A stretch of DNA of 33,706 nt from an uncultured Bacilli bacterium (GCA_947623825.1 CANQHQ010000015.1:1-33706); one strand, 5' to 3'; numbered from the stretch's first letter, positions 7,912 through 14,699 are shown. The notes: generated by a model from the letters alone, not told the origin. Program-made: numbers and translations.

Positions 7912-8523
7912 ATGAAAGAATATCAGAAGTATAATGATTATGAGTTGCTTTATATGGTAGCTGAAAACGATGAAACGGCTTTTTCGATTCTCTACGAGAA
8001 GTATTGTCCACTTATGCAAAAATATGCCAAACAATATTATGAATACTACAAGCAATATGGAGTGGACTACGATGATTTGTGTCAAGAAGCATATTTGGCT
8101 TTTGATCGTTCTCTCCGTTATTATAAGGATAAGAATGAAACTCTTTTTTATACTTTTTTGTGTATTACAATCCGTAGTCGATTATTGAATTATATTAAGT
8201 CTTTTTTGGCTAAAAAAAATTGCTTTTTCCGAGAGGCTTTGTCTTTGGATCAAGTTTATGGAGATTCCGATGTTGTTTTGGGGGATTTTGTGAGTGATCC
8301 CCAGGCGATTTCTCTTGATGATCAATTGGCACAACGATGGGAAATGATTTCTGTACGAAAGTTTTGTGCTGAACTGGATTTTAATGATTCTCAGGTCTTT
8401 GAATTGTATTGGAATGGTTTTTCGAAAGTTGAAATTTGTACTCTTTTAGAATTACCTTCTACAAAAATCAGTACCATTGTTCGTCGAGTAAGAAAACTTC
8501 TTCGCGAATATTTAAGTGATTGA
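7912..8523 (+). CDS. sigH: RNA polymerase sigma factor, SigH-like
   Basis: Alternative sigma-70 family factor. Region 2 reads YGVDYDDLCQEAYLAFDR and continues into FYTFLCITIRSRLLNYIKS, as in SigH. Region 4 has a helix-turn-helix near the end (SKVEICTLLELPSTKISTIV). From the chosen ATG it has 203 residues, near the 218 of Bacillus SigH. GAAAGG at 7901-7906 sets this start; an ATG at 7885 inside rlmB is unlikely. It follows rlmB without a gap. In Bacillus yacP lies between rlmB and sigH; it is missing here. The regulon cannot be inferred; competence or stationary-phase roles are known for relatives. The symbol rests on position and region 2 similarity. Confidence 0.75.
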   Translation: MKEYQKYNDYELLYMVAENDETAFSILYEKYCPLMQKYAKQYYEYYKQYGVDYDDLCQEAYLAFDRSLRYYKDKNETLFYTFLCITIRSRLLNYIKSFLAKKNCFFREALSLDQVYGDSDVVLGDFVSDPQAISLDDQLAQRWEMISVRKFCAELDFNDSQVFELYWNGFSKVEICTLLELPSTKISTIVRRVRKLLREYLSD

Positions 8524-8547
8524 AAAATAGAAAACTAGGTGTATAAT
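8520..8547 (+). promoter_or_regulatory. Promoter for the kinase-like membrane protein gene
   Basis: TTGAAA at 8520-8525 and TATAAT at 8542-8547 are separated by 16 bases. The -35 overlaps the stop codon region of the sigma factor gene. The leader would be only about 10 bases, just enough to hold AGGTGA at 8554-8559. Confidence 0.65.
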
Positions 8548-8563
8548 AATCATAGGTGATACT

Positions 8564-9214
8564 ATGAAACGTACGGATATCATTGACTTTGGACTTGTTG
8601 GTATGTCGCAAGATTACAAAAGAAGTTTTTTTTATCAATTGGATGCCGAACTAAAACAAATTCATCAAAATGGTGGAATTGTGAAAGATTTTTCTCCGCG
8701 TTCGATTTATATTGATGATGAGACTAGAGTCCCGTCTTTCCGTTCGGTTTATCCTAGTTCCAAATTGTATTTCGATGAGGAAGACAAGAAACAAGCCCAA
8801 CTTTCGGATGTTCAGTCTTTGGCTGTTCTTGCTTTTTGTGTTTATTTGGCTGGAGAAAGTGGAGAATTTAGTTTAGAAAACGGGCTTCTTCGATTTGACG
8901 TTTTGGCTAATCACTTAGATTTTGTAAAAGAATATGTTCCCGAAGAAGATTGGGAATATTATCAAAAAGTTTTTATGGCTTTCTCTCATGAGGAGATTCC
9001 TTATTATAGTGATTATATGGACCAGAAGATGTCGCAACAGGGTAGAGAAAATGCTCATCCCAAAGTCATGAGTCGTAGTACGGCTGCTGGTCGCGCTATG
9101 GCTTCACGCGATAATGAAGCAGCATATGTTAATTTTGTTTTAAGTTTTGCTCTTTTTGGTGTCGCAATTATGCTTTCTATCTTCTTTTTTTCTCTTGTTT
9201 GGAAGAACTTTTAG
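8564..9214 (+). CDS. Tail-anchored protein with degenerate protein-kinase-like motifs
   Basis: Unrecognised protein of 216 residues. The ATG follows AGGTGA with good spacing. Residues 27-52 (QIHQNGGIVKDFSPRSIYID) resemble a kinase catalytic loop (IHxxGIVHRDLKPxNILID), but HRD is VKD and the metal-binding Asn is Ser. Residues 80-99 (LSDVQSLAVLAFCVYLAGES) resemble the helix after the activation segment (SDVYSLGVxLYELLTG). The N lobe and a normal activation segment are absent, so an active kinase is very unlikely. One hydrophobic helix (188-212) at the C terminus predicts a tail anchor with the body in the cytoplasm. The gene sits where Bacillus has rpmG, between sigH and secE. The kinase link is my inference from motif shape. 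Confidence 0.55.
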   Translation: MKRTDIIDFGLVGMSQDYKRSFFYQLDAELKQIHQNGGIVKDFSPRSIYIDDETRVPSFRSVYPSSKLYFDEEDKKQAQLSDVQSLAVLAFCVYLAGESGEFSLENGLLRFDVLANHLDFVKEYVPEEDWEYYQKVFMAFSHEEIPYYSDYMDQKMSQQGRENAHPKVMSRSTAAGRAMASRDNEAAYVNFVLSFALFGVAIMLSIFFFSLVWKNF

Positions 9215-9235
9215 TTTTTGACTTATTATTTATTA

Positions 9236-9264
9236 TTGACGAAACTCCCTTTTTGTGCTATCTT
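9236..9264 (+). promoter_or_regulatory. Promoter for secE-nusG
   Basis: TTGACG at 9236-9241 and TATCTT at 9259-9264 are 17 bases apart, with a TG at 9256-9257 making an extended -10. The leader carries a small hairpin AACAC/GTGTT (9272-9276/9283-9287). Confidence 0.65.
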
Positions 9265-9317
9265 AATGATGAACACGAAAAGGTGTTTTTATTTTGATAA
9301 AAAAAGGTGGGTAGGAA

Positions 9318-9686
9318 ATGGCAAAATTTGTGAAGTCCGAACGAGAGTTACCTGATATTGATCAGGAGATGGAAAAATTAAAAAAATCGAAAAAAAAACA
9401 AAAGAAAGCATCTTCCGAGAAAGATACAAAGAAAAAAGAGAAAGATAATAAGAAAGACAATAAGAAGAAAGAAAAAGGTAAGAAAGAGAAAAAGGTAAAA
9501 AATAAGAAGAAACATGGAATTTTTTCTTTCTTGAAATCTGTGAAGAGTGAGGTTTCTAAAGTAAAGTGGCCTTCTAAAAAAGATATGGTAAAATATTCGG
9601 CTGCTACACTTTCCTTTATCTTGTTCTTCTCTCTATTCTTTTATGTCATTGATTTGCTTTTTGCATTATTGAAGACGGGAGTGTAA
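9318..9686 (+). CDS. secE: Preprotein translocase subunit SecE with a long Lys-rich N-terminal extension
   Basis: Essential membrane subunit that clamps SecY in the general secretion channel. The SecE core is residues 67-118: an amphipathic segment with SEVSKVKWPSKKDM and one membrane helix (about 95-118). This minimal single-helix form is normal for Gram-positives, which have about 60 residues. Here residues 1-66 form an extra, extremely Lys-rich, probably disordered cytoplasmic extension. The ATG at 9318 follows AAGGTGGG (9304-9311) with good spacing, so the extension seems genuinely translated. nusG starts two bases after the stop, the usual secE-nusG operon. The Bacillus neighbour rpmG (L33) is absent. 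Confidence 0.92.
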   Translation: MAKFVKSERELPDIDQEMEKLKKSKKKQKKASSEKDTKKKEKDNKKDNKKKEKGKKEKKVKNKKKHGIFSFLKSVKSEVSKVKWPSKKDMVKYSAATLSFILFFSLFFYVIDLLFALLKTGV

Positions 9687-9688
9687 TT

Positions 9689-10225
9689 ATGGATAAACAA
9701 TGGTATGTAGTGAATACTTATTCTGGGCATGAGAATAAGGTCAAAGAAAAACTTGAAATGCGTGCGGAAAGCATGGATATGAAGGATTATATTTTTCGAG
9801 TTATTGTCCCAGAACAAAAGGTAATTAAGTCAAAAGATGGAGTCGAAAAAGAGAAAATCGAGAAAATGTTTCCTGGATATATCTTAGTAGAAATGGTGAT
9901 GAGTGACGAAGCTTGGTACGTAGTCCGTAATACACCAGGGGTAACAGGATTTATTGGATCGAGTGGAAAGGGTGCCAAACCAACTCCCTTACAACCATAT
10001 GAAGTTGATAAAATTTTGAATAGTATGGGAATGAGCCGTATCGATGTCGATAAAGAACTTAAAAAGGGTGTACGCGTTCGTATCATTTCTGAACCATTCA
10101 GTGGTATGTTTGGAGTTATCGATGAAGTCGATGCGGTCGGACAAAAGGTTTCTCTTCTTGTCGACTTGTTTGGACATGAAACTTCAGTAGAAGTAAAATT
10201 ATCTGAAATTGAAGTTGCAAAGTAG
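9689..10225 (+). CDS. nusG: Transcription termination/antitermination protein NusG
   Basis: RNA polymerase-binding elongation factor that modulates pausing and links transcription to translation. The NGN domain starts WYVVNTYSGHENKVKEKLE and contains FPGYILVEM and TPGVTGFIG. The C-terminal KOW domain has EPFSGMFGVIDEVD. The 178 residues match Bacillus NusG. It starts two bases after secE, with GGGAG inside the end of secE as the binding site. No strong terminator follows, so some transcripts may continue into rplK, which also has its own promoter. Confidence 0.96.
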   Translation: MDKQWYVVNTYSGHENKVKEKLEMRAESMDMKDYIFRVIVPEQKVIKSKDGVEKEKIEKMFPGYILVEMVMSDEAWYVVRNTPGVTGFIGSSGKGAKPTPLQPYEVDKILNSMGMSRIDVDKELKKGVRVRIISEPFSGMFGVIDEVDAVGQKVSLLVDLFGHETSVEVKLSEIEVAK

Positions 10226-10274
10226 TAAAAAGCTCAAAAATCTATACATTTATAGTAAAAATAAAAGAAATAAC

Positions 10275-10303
10275 TTGATTTCTTGCGATAATCATGTTAT
10301 TAT
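10275..10303 (+). promoter_or_regulatory. Promoter for rplK-rplA
   Basis: TTGATT at 10275-10280 and TATTAT at 10298-10303 are 17 bases apart, with TG at 10295-10296 forming an extended -10. The transcript would start near 10310 and carry a leader of about 130 bases before rplK. Confidence 0.7.
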
Positions 10304-10310
10304 TTAGGGG

Positions 10311-10438
10311 CTATATTTAATTATATAGATTTAGTGGGAAGCAATGAAGTGAAAAGATTAAGAAGTTAATCGAGCGGATAAAAGCTACTTGGACCACACA
10401 CGTGAAAACGTAACAAAAATTTATAGGAGGTGTTTTTC
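10311..10438 (+). promoter_or_regulatory. Structured rplK leader, possible L1 autoregulatory site
   Basis: The leader has CTATAT/ATATAG (10311-10316/10323-10328). Then GTGG (10334-10337) can close with CCAC (10394-10397). Inside lies a GATTAA/TTAATC hairpin and a short AGC/GCT pairing. The sequence GTGGGA at the 5' side of the closing helix also occurs in the second leader before rplA. The L1 site in 23S rRNA of Bacilli has, from memory, a similar GTGGGA. L1 repression of this operon is known in bacteria, so an L1 site is a reasonable inference. AGGAGG at 10425-10430 serves rplK. Confidence 0.5.
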
Positions 10439-10864
10439 GTGGCAAAAGAAGTTGTAAAAAAGATTAAATTACAAGTTCCTGCTGGTAAGGCTACACCTGC
10501 TCCACCTGTTGGAACAGTATTAGGACCTGCTGGAATTAATTTGCAAGAATTTTGCACAAAATATAATGACGCAACGAGAGATAAGATGGGAGATATTTTA
10601 CCAGTTGAAATTTCTGTATACGATGATAGAAGTTTTGATTTTGTAATTAAAACTCCACCTGCTCCATTCCTTATTAAGAAGGCTGCAGGAGTCAGCAAGG
10701 GTGCTAGTAAGCCTGGAAGCGAAACAGCTGGAAAGATTACAAGAGCCCAACTTAGAGAAATTGCTGAAACGAAATTACCTGATTTAAATGCTTACACAGT
10801 AGAAGAAGCAATGAAAATTGTGGAAGGTACTGCTCGTAACATGGGAATCACAGTTGTTGATTAA
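10439..10864 (+). CDS. rplK: 50S ribosomal protein L11
   Basis: Large-subunit protein of the GTPase-associated centre that binds the 1070 region of 23S rRNA and contacts EF-G. It begins [20 protein letters not shown] and has the Pro-rich N-terminal hinge, then the C-terminal rRNA-binding domain with [13 protein letters not shown] and ending [12 protein letters not shown]. The length of 141 residues is standard. The start is GTG at 10439, eight bases after AGGAGG; a GTG three codons upstream overlaps that site. The usual GPALG after the hinge is GTVLGP here, a local difference in the loop linked to thiopeptide binding. rplA follows after a structured gap. Confidence 0.96.
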   Translation: MAKEVVKKIKLQVPAGKATPAPPVGTVLGPAGINLQEFCTKYNDATRDKMGDILPVEISVYDDRSFDFVIKTPPAPFLIKKAAGVSKGASKPGSETAGKITRAQLREIAETKLPDLNAYTVEEAMKIVEGTARNMGITVVD

Positions 10865-10890
10865 TTGTTAGAATGAAATGAAAGTTTATT

Positions 10891-10996
10891 CATATAGGTG
10901 CAAACCTATGTGGGAGAGATCCGCTGAAATACTTTGATATCCAAGATATCATATCTCGCTAGGGTGTAGGAATACACCAAATACCACATAAGGAGG
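10891..10996 (+). promoter_or_regulatory. Structured rplA leader, probable L1 autoregulatory site
   Basis: TATGTGG (10907-10913) pairs perfectly with CCACATA (10984-10990), directly next to the rplA site AGGAGG (10991-10996). The junction holds GAGAT/ATCTC (10916-10920/10953-10957) with GATATC/GATATC (10936-10941/10945-10950), and GGTGTA/TACACC (10963-10968/10973-10978). An alternative nine-base-pair hairpin (10891-10899/10904-10912) uses the 5' strand of the closing helix, so the two states exclude each other. GTGGGA and TGAAATAC recall the L1-binding region of 23S rRNA. Control of rplA translation by L1 is inference. Confidence 0.55.
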
Positions 10997-11004
10997 AAAT
11001 AGAC

Positions 11005-11703
11005 ATGGGAAAACATGGAAAAAAGTATGTTGAAGCTGTCAAAAAGGTAGAAAAGACTAAGTTGTATTCAAAAGAAGAAGCCATTGATTTAGCAAAAGAG
11101 ACTTCTATTAGTAAATTTGATGGAAGTATCGAAGTGGCTGTTAGACTTAATCTTGATACGAAGAAAGCAGATCAACAGTTAAGAGGTGCAGTTGTTTTAC
11201 CGCACGGAACAGGAAAAACAAAAAGAGTGCTTGTTGTTGCTAAAGGAGAAAATGCAAAGAAGGCAGAGGAAGCAGGAGCTGATTACGTAGGAGATACCGA
11301 TATTCTACAAAAAATCGAAAAAGAAAATTGGTTCGAATTTGATGTAATGATTGCTACTCCTGATATGATGCCTCTTCTTGGTAAATTAGGTAGAGTACTA
11401 GGACCAAAGGGATTGATGCCAAATCCAAAAACAGGAACCGTTACTATGGATGTTGCTAAAGCAGTTTCTGAGGTAAAGGCAGGACGTGTAGAGTACAGAA
11501 CCGATAGTTTTGGAAATGTGCATGCCATTATTGGGAAAGTTTCTTTTACAAGAGACCAACTAGTAGAAAACCTAGATGCATTTATGGCTACGATTATTAA
11601 GGCAAAGCCTTCTTCTGTCAAAGGAGATTATATTAAGAATATTTCTGTTTCTAGTACGATGGGTCCTGGAATTAAGATTGTAACGAATTCTTTTGACAAA
11701 TAA
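11005..11703 (+). CDS. rplA: 50S ribosomal protein L1
   Basis: L1-stalk protein that guides E-site tRNA release, and a translational repressor of its own operon in bacteria. It begins [20 protein letters not shown] and contains the L1 signature region [20 protein letters not shown] with PKTGTV following. The end is [15 protein letters not shown]. The length of 232 residues is typical. AGGAGG at 10991-10996 sets the ATG. The last codons (FDK and the stop) contain the -35 of the rplJ promoter. Two structured leaders in this operon suit feedback by the L1 product. Confidence 0.96.
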   Translation: MGKHGKKYVEAVKKVEKTKLYSKEEAIDLAKETSISKFDGSIEVAVRLNLDTKKADQQLRGAVVLPHGTGKTKRVLVVAKGENAKKAEEAGADYVGDTDILQKIEKENWFEFDVMIATPDMMPLLGKLGRVLGPKGLMPNPKTGTVTMDVAKAVSEVKAGRVEYRTDSFGNVHAIIGKVSFTRDQLVENLDAFMATIIKAKPSSVKGDYIKNISVSSTMGPGIKIVTNSFDK

Positions 11704-11721
11704 AATTGTTTCGATTATAAT
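11693..11721 (+). promoter_or_regulatory. Consensus promoter for rplJ-rplL, starting inside rplA
   Basis: TTGACA at 11693-11698 and TATAAT at 11716-11721 are 17 bases apart, a perfect vegetative promoter. The -35 lies in the final codons of rplA. It would begin transcription near 11728, a few bases before the L10 leader. Confidence 0.85.
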
Positions 11722-11732
11722 AAAGATATTTA

Positions 11733-11829
11733 TTGGTGCCAAAGACAGTAGGTGTAAAAGTAAATCCTACCGAGGACTATCAAAAGTTTGAAGTTCTTGG
11801 CGTGTTCAAGAACTTTTTCAATGGCATCC
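11733..11829 (+). promoter_or_regulatory. Ribosomal protein L10 leader (autoregulatory mRNA structure)
   Basis: The rplJ leader matches the known L10 leader found in Firmicutes. TGGTGCCA (11734-11741) closes with TGGCATCC (11822-11829) allowing G-U. The conserved core GACAGTAGGTG pairs GTAGG with CCTAC and ends CCTACCGAGG (11766-11775). A strong hairpin AAGTTCTTG/CAAGAACTT (11791-11799/11807-11815) follows and may act as attenuator since T bases come next. In the family L10(L12)4 binds this RNA to repress its own expression. Confidence 0.85.
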
Positions 11830-11861
11830 CTAAATAAATGATTTATAGGAGGTGTGAAAGA

Positions 11862-12359
11862 ATGGCAAATGCTAAAATCTTAGAGCAAAAGCAAGTAGTC
11901 ATTGATGAAATCAAAGATACAGTTTCGAATGCTTCGACGATTGTTTTATTTGACTATCGTGGTTTAACCGATGCAGAATCAAAGGAACTAAGAAGAGCTT
12001 TAAAAGAGACTGGCAGTGATTACAAAGTATATAAAAATACTTTAATGGCACGTGCTTTTCATGATTTGAACATTGATTTAACCGAGAGTTTAGAAGGACC
12101 AAGTGCTTTGGCTTTCAGTCATCAAGATGCAATTGCTCCTATCAAGGTTTTATCAGATTTTGCAAATGAGCACCCAGCATTAATGTTAAAAGTAGGGATT
12201 GTAGATGGAGAGAAATCAAATCAAGAGCAACTTACAAAACTTGCAAAACTTCCATCAAGAGATGGACTACTTACGATGCTTGCTGGTGGTATGATGCAAA
12301 TTGCAAGAGACTTATCAATCTGCTTAGATTTATATGCAAAACAAAAAGAAGGAGAGTAA
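11862..12359 (+). CDS. rplJ: 50S ribosomal protein L10
   Basis: Base of the L7/L12 stalk, linking L12 dimers to 23S rRNA. It begins MANAKILEQKQVVIDEIKD and has DYRGLTDAESKELRRAL, then KVYKNTLMARAF, typical of L10. The C-terminal helix that holds L12 ends the protein. From the ATG at 11862 it has 165 residues, the normal size. AGGAGGTG lies at 11848-11855; an ATG at 11838 lies upstream of that site and is not the start. rplL follows 35 bases later and the pair share the L10 leader. Confidence 0.95.
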   Translation: MANAKILEQKQVVIDEIKDTVSNASTIVLFDYRGLTDAESKELRRALKETGSDYKVYKNTLMARAFHDLNIDLTESLEGPSALAFSHQDAIAPIKVLSDFANEHPALMLKVGIVDGEKSNQEQLTKLAKLPSRDGLLTMLAGGMMQIARDLSICLDLYAKQKEGE

Positions 12360-12394
12360 TCTCTTAAATAAATAAAAATTAAGGAGGAAAGAAA

Positions 12395-12769
12395 ATGGCT
12401 AAATTAACAAAGGAAAGCTTTATCGAGAGCTTAAAAGAAATGAGTCTTTTAGAAATTAAAGAATTAGTAGATGCAATGAAGGAAGAGTTTGGAGTAGATC
12501 CAAGTGCTGTTGCAGTTGCTGCTGCACCAGTTGCAGGAGGGGCTGCTGCTGAAGAAGAAAGCAGTACTGTTACGGTTGTATTAACTGCATCAGGAGATGC
12601 AAAAGTAAACGTTATCAAAGTTGTTCGTGAAATCACTGGATTAGGATTAAAAGAATCTAAGGACATCGTTGATAATCTTGGAACAATTAAAGAAAACATT
12701 TCTAAAGACGAAGCTAACGATATCAAGGCAAAACTTGAAGAAGCTGGAGCTACTGTTGAATTCAAGTAA
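12395..12769 (+). CDS. rplL: 50S ribosomal protein L7/L12
   Basis: Flexible stalk protein that recruits translation GTPases. The N-terminal dimerisation domain starts [20 protein letters not shown]. An Ala-rich hinge (about 42-57) leads to the C-terminal factor-binding domain with [19 protein letters not shown] and ending [12 protein letters not shown]. The length of 124 residues is typical. AAGGAGGAAAG precedes the ATG closely, as expected for a protein made in excess over L10. A strong terminator follows. Confidence 0.97.
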   Translation: MAKLTKESFIESLKEMSLLEIKELVDAMKEEFGVDPSAVAVAAAPVAGGAAAEEESSTVTVVLTASGDAKVNVIKVVREITGLGLKESKDIVDNLGTIKENISKDEANDIKAKLEEAGATVEFK

Positions 12770-12792
12770 TTGACAGTGTTCATTGAAAAAAC

Positions 12793-12825
12793 AAAAGAGT
12801 TCGTTGTAACTCTTTTTTCTTTTTG
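12793..12825 (+). terminator. Terminator of rplJ-rplL
   Basis: AAAAGAGTT (12793-12801) pairs with AACTCTTTT (12808-12816) around CGTTGT, followed by a T-rich run. It would end the ribosomal operon. The next promoter overlaps it. Confidence 0.85.
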
Positions 12826-12832
12826 TTATAAT
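12804..12832 (+). promoter_or_regulatory. Promoter for the 12863 gene, overlapping the rplL terminator
   Basis: TTGTAA at 12804-12809 (in the terminator loop and stem) and TATAAT at 12827-12832 are 17 bases apart, with TG at 12824-12825 forming an extended -10. The terminator T-run is the promoter spacer. Confidence 0.65.
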
Positions 12833-12862
12833 TTTATTAATTTATAGAGTGGTGATTCATAG

Positions 12863-13933
12863 ATGAGAGTGGATTGGAATAGGGAAGAGAAAGTAACTCT
12901 TACAGATATTGTGAAAAAACTTTCAGGAGCGTATGCTTCAAAACTTTTGGATGATTCTAGTTTTTGTGATTCTTTTTATGAAATTCTTATGAGCGATGAT
13001 TTTTCTTCTCGTGCTAGCATTTTGGATGTGATTGCATTGGACGAAAAAGAAATTTACGATGAAAATTTTTATCGTTTATGGGAATTGTATGCCAAAAATG
13101 TAACGGAGTATAAAACAGTATTATCTTTTTTACGTTTCTTTTCGAAAGAAGAGATTCTTGGGAATTTGTCTTTGGAATCTCCTGTTCCTTTTATTGAATA
13201 TCCACTCATGTTTGGAGATACAGAGATTCAAAATGGACGACTTTACGAAGTAAAGAATTTTCAGGAAAGAGATATGTTCCGTCACGCGATTCGTCAAAAG
13301 TTTATTCGCGAGTATAATAAAGAAATCAAAAAGGAAGGGAAAGATGTTTCTTCTCTCCTTCCGGAAGAAACTTATGAAGTAGAAGAATCTTCTTTTATGG
13401 AAGATAAGATTCCATTAAAAAACTTATATTTTGGTACTTCTCAAATGGCAGTTACGACGACTGGATTGGATCTTCGATTTCAAGAACTATGTTGGTTGGA
13501 GAAGAAAAATTGCTTTTTGAAAATCAATGGAAAAGATTCTTGCATTTTTCAAAATTTACTTTATCATGAAACTTTGTTGTTGGATGAAACAGGTCAAATG
13601 GTTGTTCCTGAAAAAGAATTAGAAATTTCTGGTTACTCGATTTCTCCTTGTTCTCAAACAAGATCAGTTACTGCTTCTAGCCTTGTTCAAATTAGTTATG
13701 ATGCTAAAGAGCAACTTGAAAAAGTCTTTATGTCTGGAGAGATAGATAACGAGGAATATTTTGAAAGAAGAGATTCTATCGAACTATTAGATGAACTGTT
13801 AGAAGAAAAACAAGAAGTTTCCTATCGCGATTTATCGGAACTTTTGCCTTTTGTACGTCGTCTTTATGAGGAAACGTATGGACCTTTATTCCCTCCAGAG
13901 GAAGAGGACTTCGATTATCCAACGACTTTATAA
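12863..13933 (+). CDS. Uncharacterised acidic cytoplasmic protein with a SHOCT-like C-terminal motif
   Basis: I do not recognise this 356-residue protein. It has no signal peptide or membrane helix and is strongly acidic, ending PPEEEDFDYPTTL. Residues 1-160 look mostly helical; residues 185-265 look like beta strands. Residues 284-312 (EQLEKVFMSGEIDNEEYFER onward) resemble the short SHOCT oligomerisation motif (LxxLxxSGxITEEEFExKK). ATG 12863 follows GTGGTGAT. The gene lies between rplL and the YbxB-type methyltransferase gene, where Bacillus has none, and has its own promoter. A link to RNA polymerase or the ribosome is only suggested by position. The reading frame is long, uses neighbour-like codons and is surely coding. 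Confidence 0.75.
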   Translation: MRVDWNREEKVTLTDIVKKLSGAYASKLLDDSSFCDSFYEILMSDDFSSRASILDVIALDEKEIYDENFYRLWELYAKNVTEYKTVLSFLRFFSKEEILGNLSLESPVPFIEYPLMFGDTEIQNGRLYEVKNFQERDMFRHAIRQKFIREYNKEIKKEGKDVSSLLPEETYEVEESSFMEDKIPLKNLYFGTSQMAVTTTGLDLRFQELCWLEKKNCFLKINGKDSCIFQNLLYHETLLLDETGQMVVPEKELEISGYSISPCSQTRSVTASSLVQISYDAKEQLEKVFMSGEIDNEEYFERRDSIELLDELLEEKQEVSYRDLSELLPFVRRLYEETYGPLFPPEEEDFDYPTTL

Positions 13934-13990
13934 AATTGTGTAAAAAAACGTCTAATCTCTTGACAATCAATTTTGAAAGAAATTTTTTTC

Positions 13991-14019
13991 TTGACCTTTG
14001 AGGTCTCTTAGTGTATTCT
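13991..14019 (+). promoter_or_regulatory. Promoter upstream of the ybxB-type methyltransferase gene
   Basis: TTGACC at 13991-13996 and TATTCT at 14014-14019 are 17 bases apart. Predicted start is near 14026, only a few bases before a strong terminator hairpin. Confidence 0.6.
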
Positions 14020-14033
14020 ATTGGTACGAAAGG

Positions 14034-14071
14034 AGAACTAACTATTATATTTAAAATAGTTGGTTCTTTTT
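14034..14071 (+). terminator. Strong terminator or attenuator hairpin in front of the methyltransferase gene
   Basis: AGAACTAACTATT (14034-14046) pairs with AATAGTTGGTTCT (14055-14067), thirteen pairs with one G-U, around an eight-base loop and followed by TTTT. It is a textbook intrinsic terminator. It lies downstream of the promoter at 13991-14019, so it may attenuate that promoter; alternatively it ends the upstream 12863 transcript. Confidence 0.8.
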
Positions 14072-14089
14072 CATTTTGGGAGTGATATT

Positions 14090-14674
14090 GTGCCTCAATA
14101 TTTTGATAATGTATCGTTACCGAGTGAAGTTCAAAAACTTTCTATCCATATTGGTGAGGTTTCTCTTGAACTCTATTCTGATCGAGGTGTCTTTTCTAAG
14201 AATAAATTGGATTTTGGGACAAGAGTGTTGTTGGAACACATCCCTTTATCGGAAATTCATGGGAAAGTACTGGATGTTGGATGTGGTTATGGACCGATTG
14301 GTCTTTATTTCGCAAAGGCTACCGATTGTGAAGTTACAATGTGTGATGTGAATAAGAGAGCGATTCATCTTGCGAAACGGAATGCCAAAGAGAATCGATT
14401 ATCGGTGTCAGTTATCGAAAGCAATTGTTACGAAGCAATTTCTTCCGTCTATGATGTCATTGTTACGAACCCACCTATCCGTGCAGGTAAGAAAGTCGTA
14501 TATGAAATATTGATGGGAGCGAGAGAACATTTAACGAAGGAAGGATGTCTATTTTGTGTTATTCATAAGGACCAAGGCGCGAAATCGACGATTTCTGATT
14601 TAGAAAAGGTATATAATGTAAGTGTTCTTGAAAAAAATAAAGGTTTTTTTGTAATAAAATGTACAAATCGTTGA
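14090..14674 (+). CDS. YbxB/RsmC-type 16S rRNA guanine-N2 methyltransferase
   Basis: Class I S-adenosylmethionine-dependent methyltransferase. Motif I is VLDVGCGYGPIGLYFAKA and the catalytic motif IV is DVIVTNPPIRAG (NPPI). The start MPQYFDNVSLPSE and LDFGTRVLLEHIPL match the small-domain family containing E. coli RsmC (G1207 of 16S rRNA) and Bacillus YbxB. The length of 195 residues fits YbxB. The start is GTG 14090 after GGGAGTGAT; a TTG at 14060 lies within the terminator stem. As in Bacillus, the gene lies between rplL and rpoB. The exact rRNA target is inferred from the family. Confidence 0.85.
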   Translation: MPQYFDNVSLPSEVQKLSIHIGEVSLELYSDRGVFSKNKLDFGTRVLLEHIPLSEIHGKVLDVGCGYGPIGLYFAKATDCEVTMCDVNKRAIHLAKRNAKENRLSVSVIESNCYEAISSVYDVIVTNPPIRAGKKVVYEILMGAREHLTKEGCLFCVIHKDQGAKSTISDLEKVYNVSVLEKNKGFFVIKCTNR

Positions 14675-14699
14675 CTTGTTGATGAATTTGTGTTATTAA
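14671..14699 (+). promoter_or_regulatory. Promoter for rpoB-rpoC
   Basis: TTGACT at 14671-14676 overlaps the methyltransferase stop codon. TATTAA at 14694-14699 is 17 bases away, with TG at 14691-14692 as an extended -10. The leader would be about 66 bases, AT-rich, with AGGGGTGAA before the rpoB start. Confidence 0.6.

Noticed and set aside
10366-10698. 110-residue minus-strand frame across the rplK start
   Set aside because: It is antisense to conserved L11 codons and lacks a ribosome binding site.
12379-12783. 134-residue open frame antisense to rplL
   Set aside because: It mirrors the strongly coding L12 frame, has Ala/Ser-rich shadow composition and no binding site.
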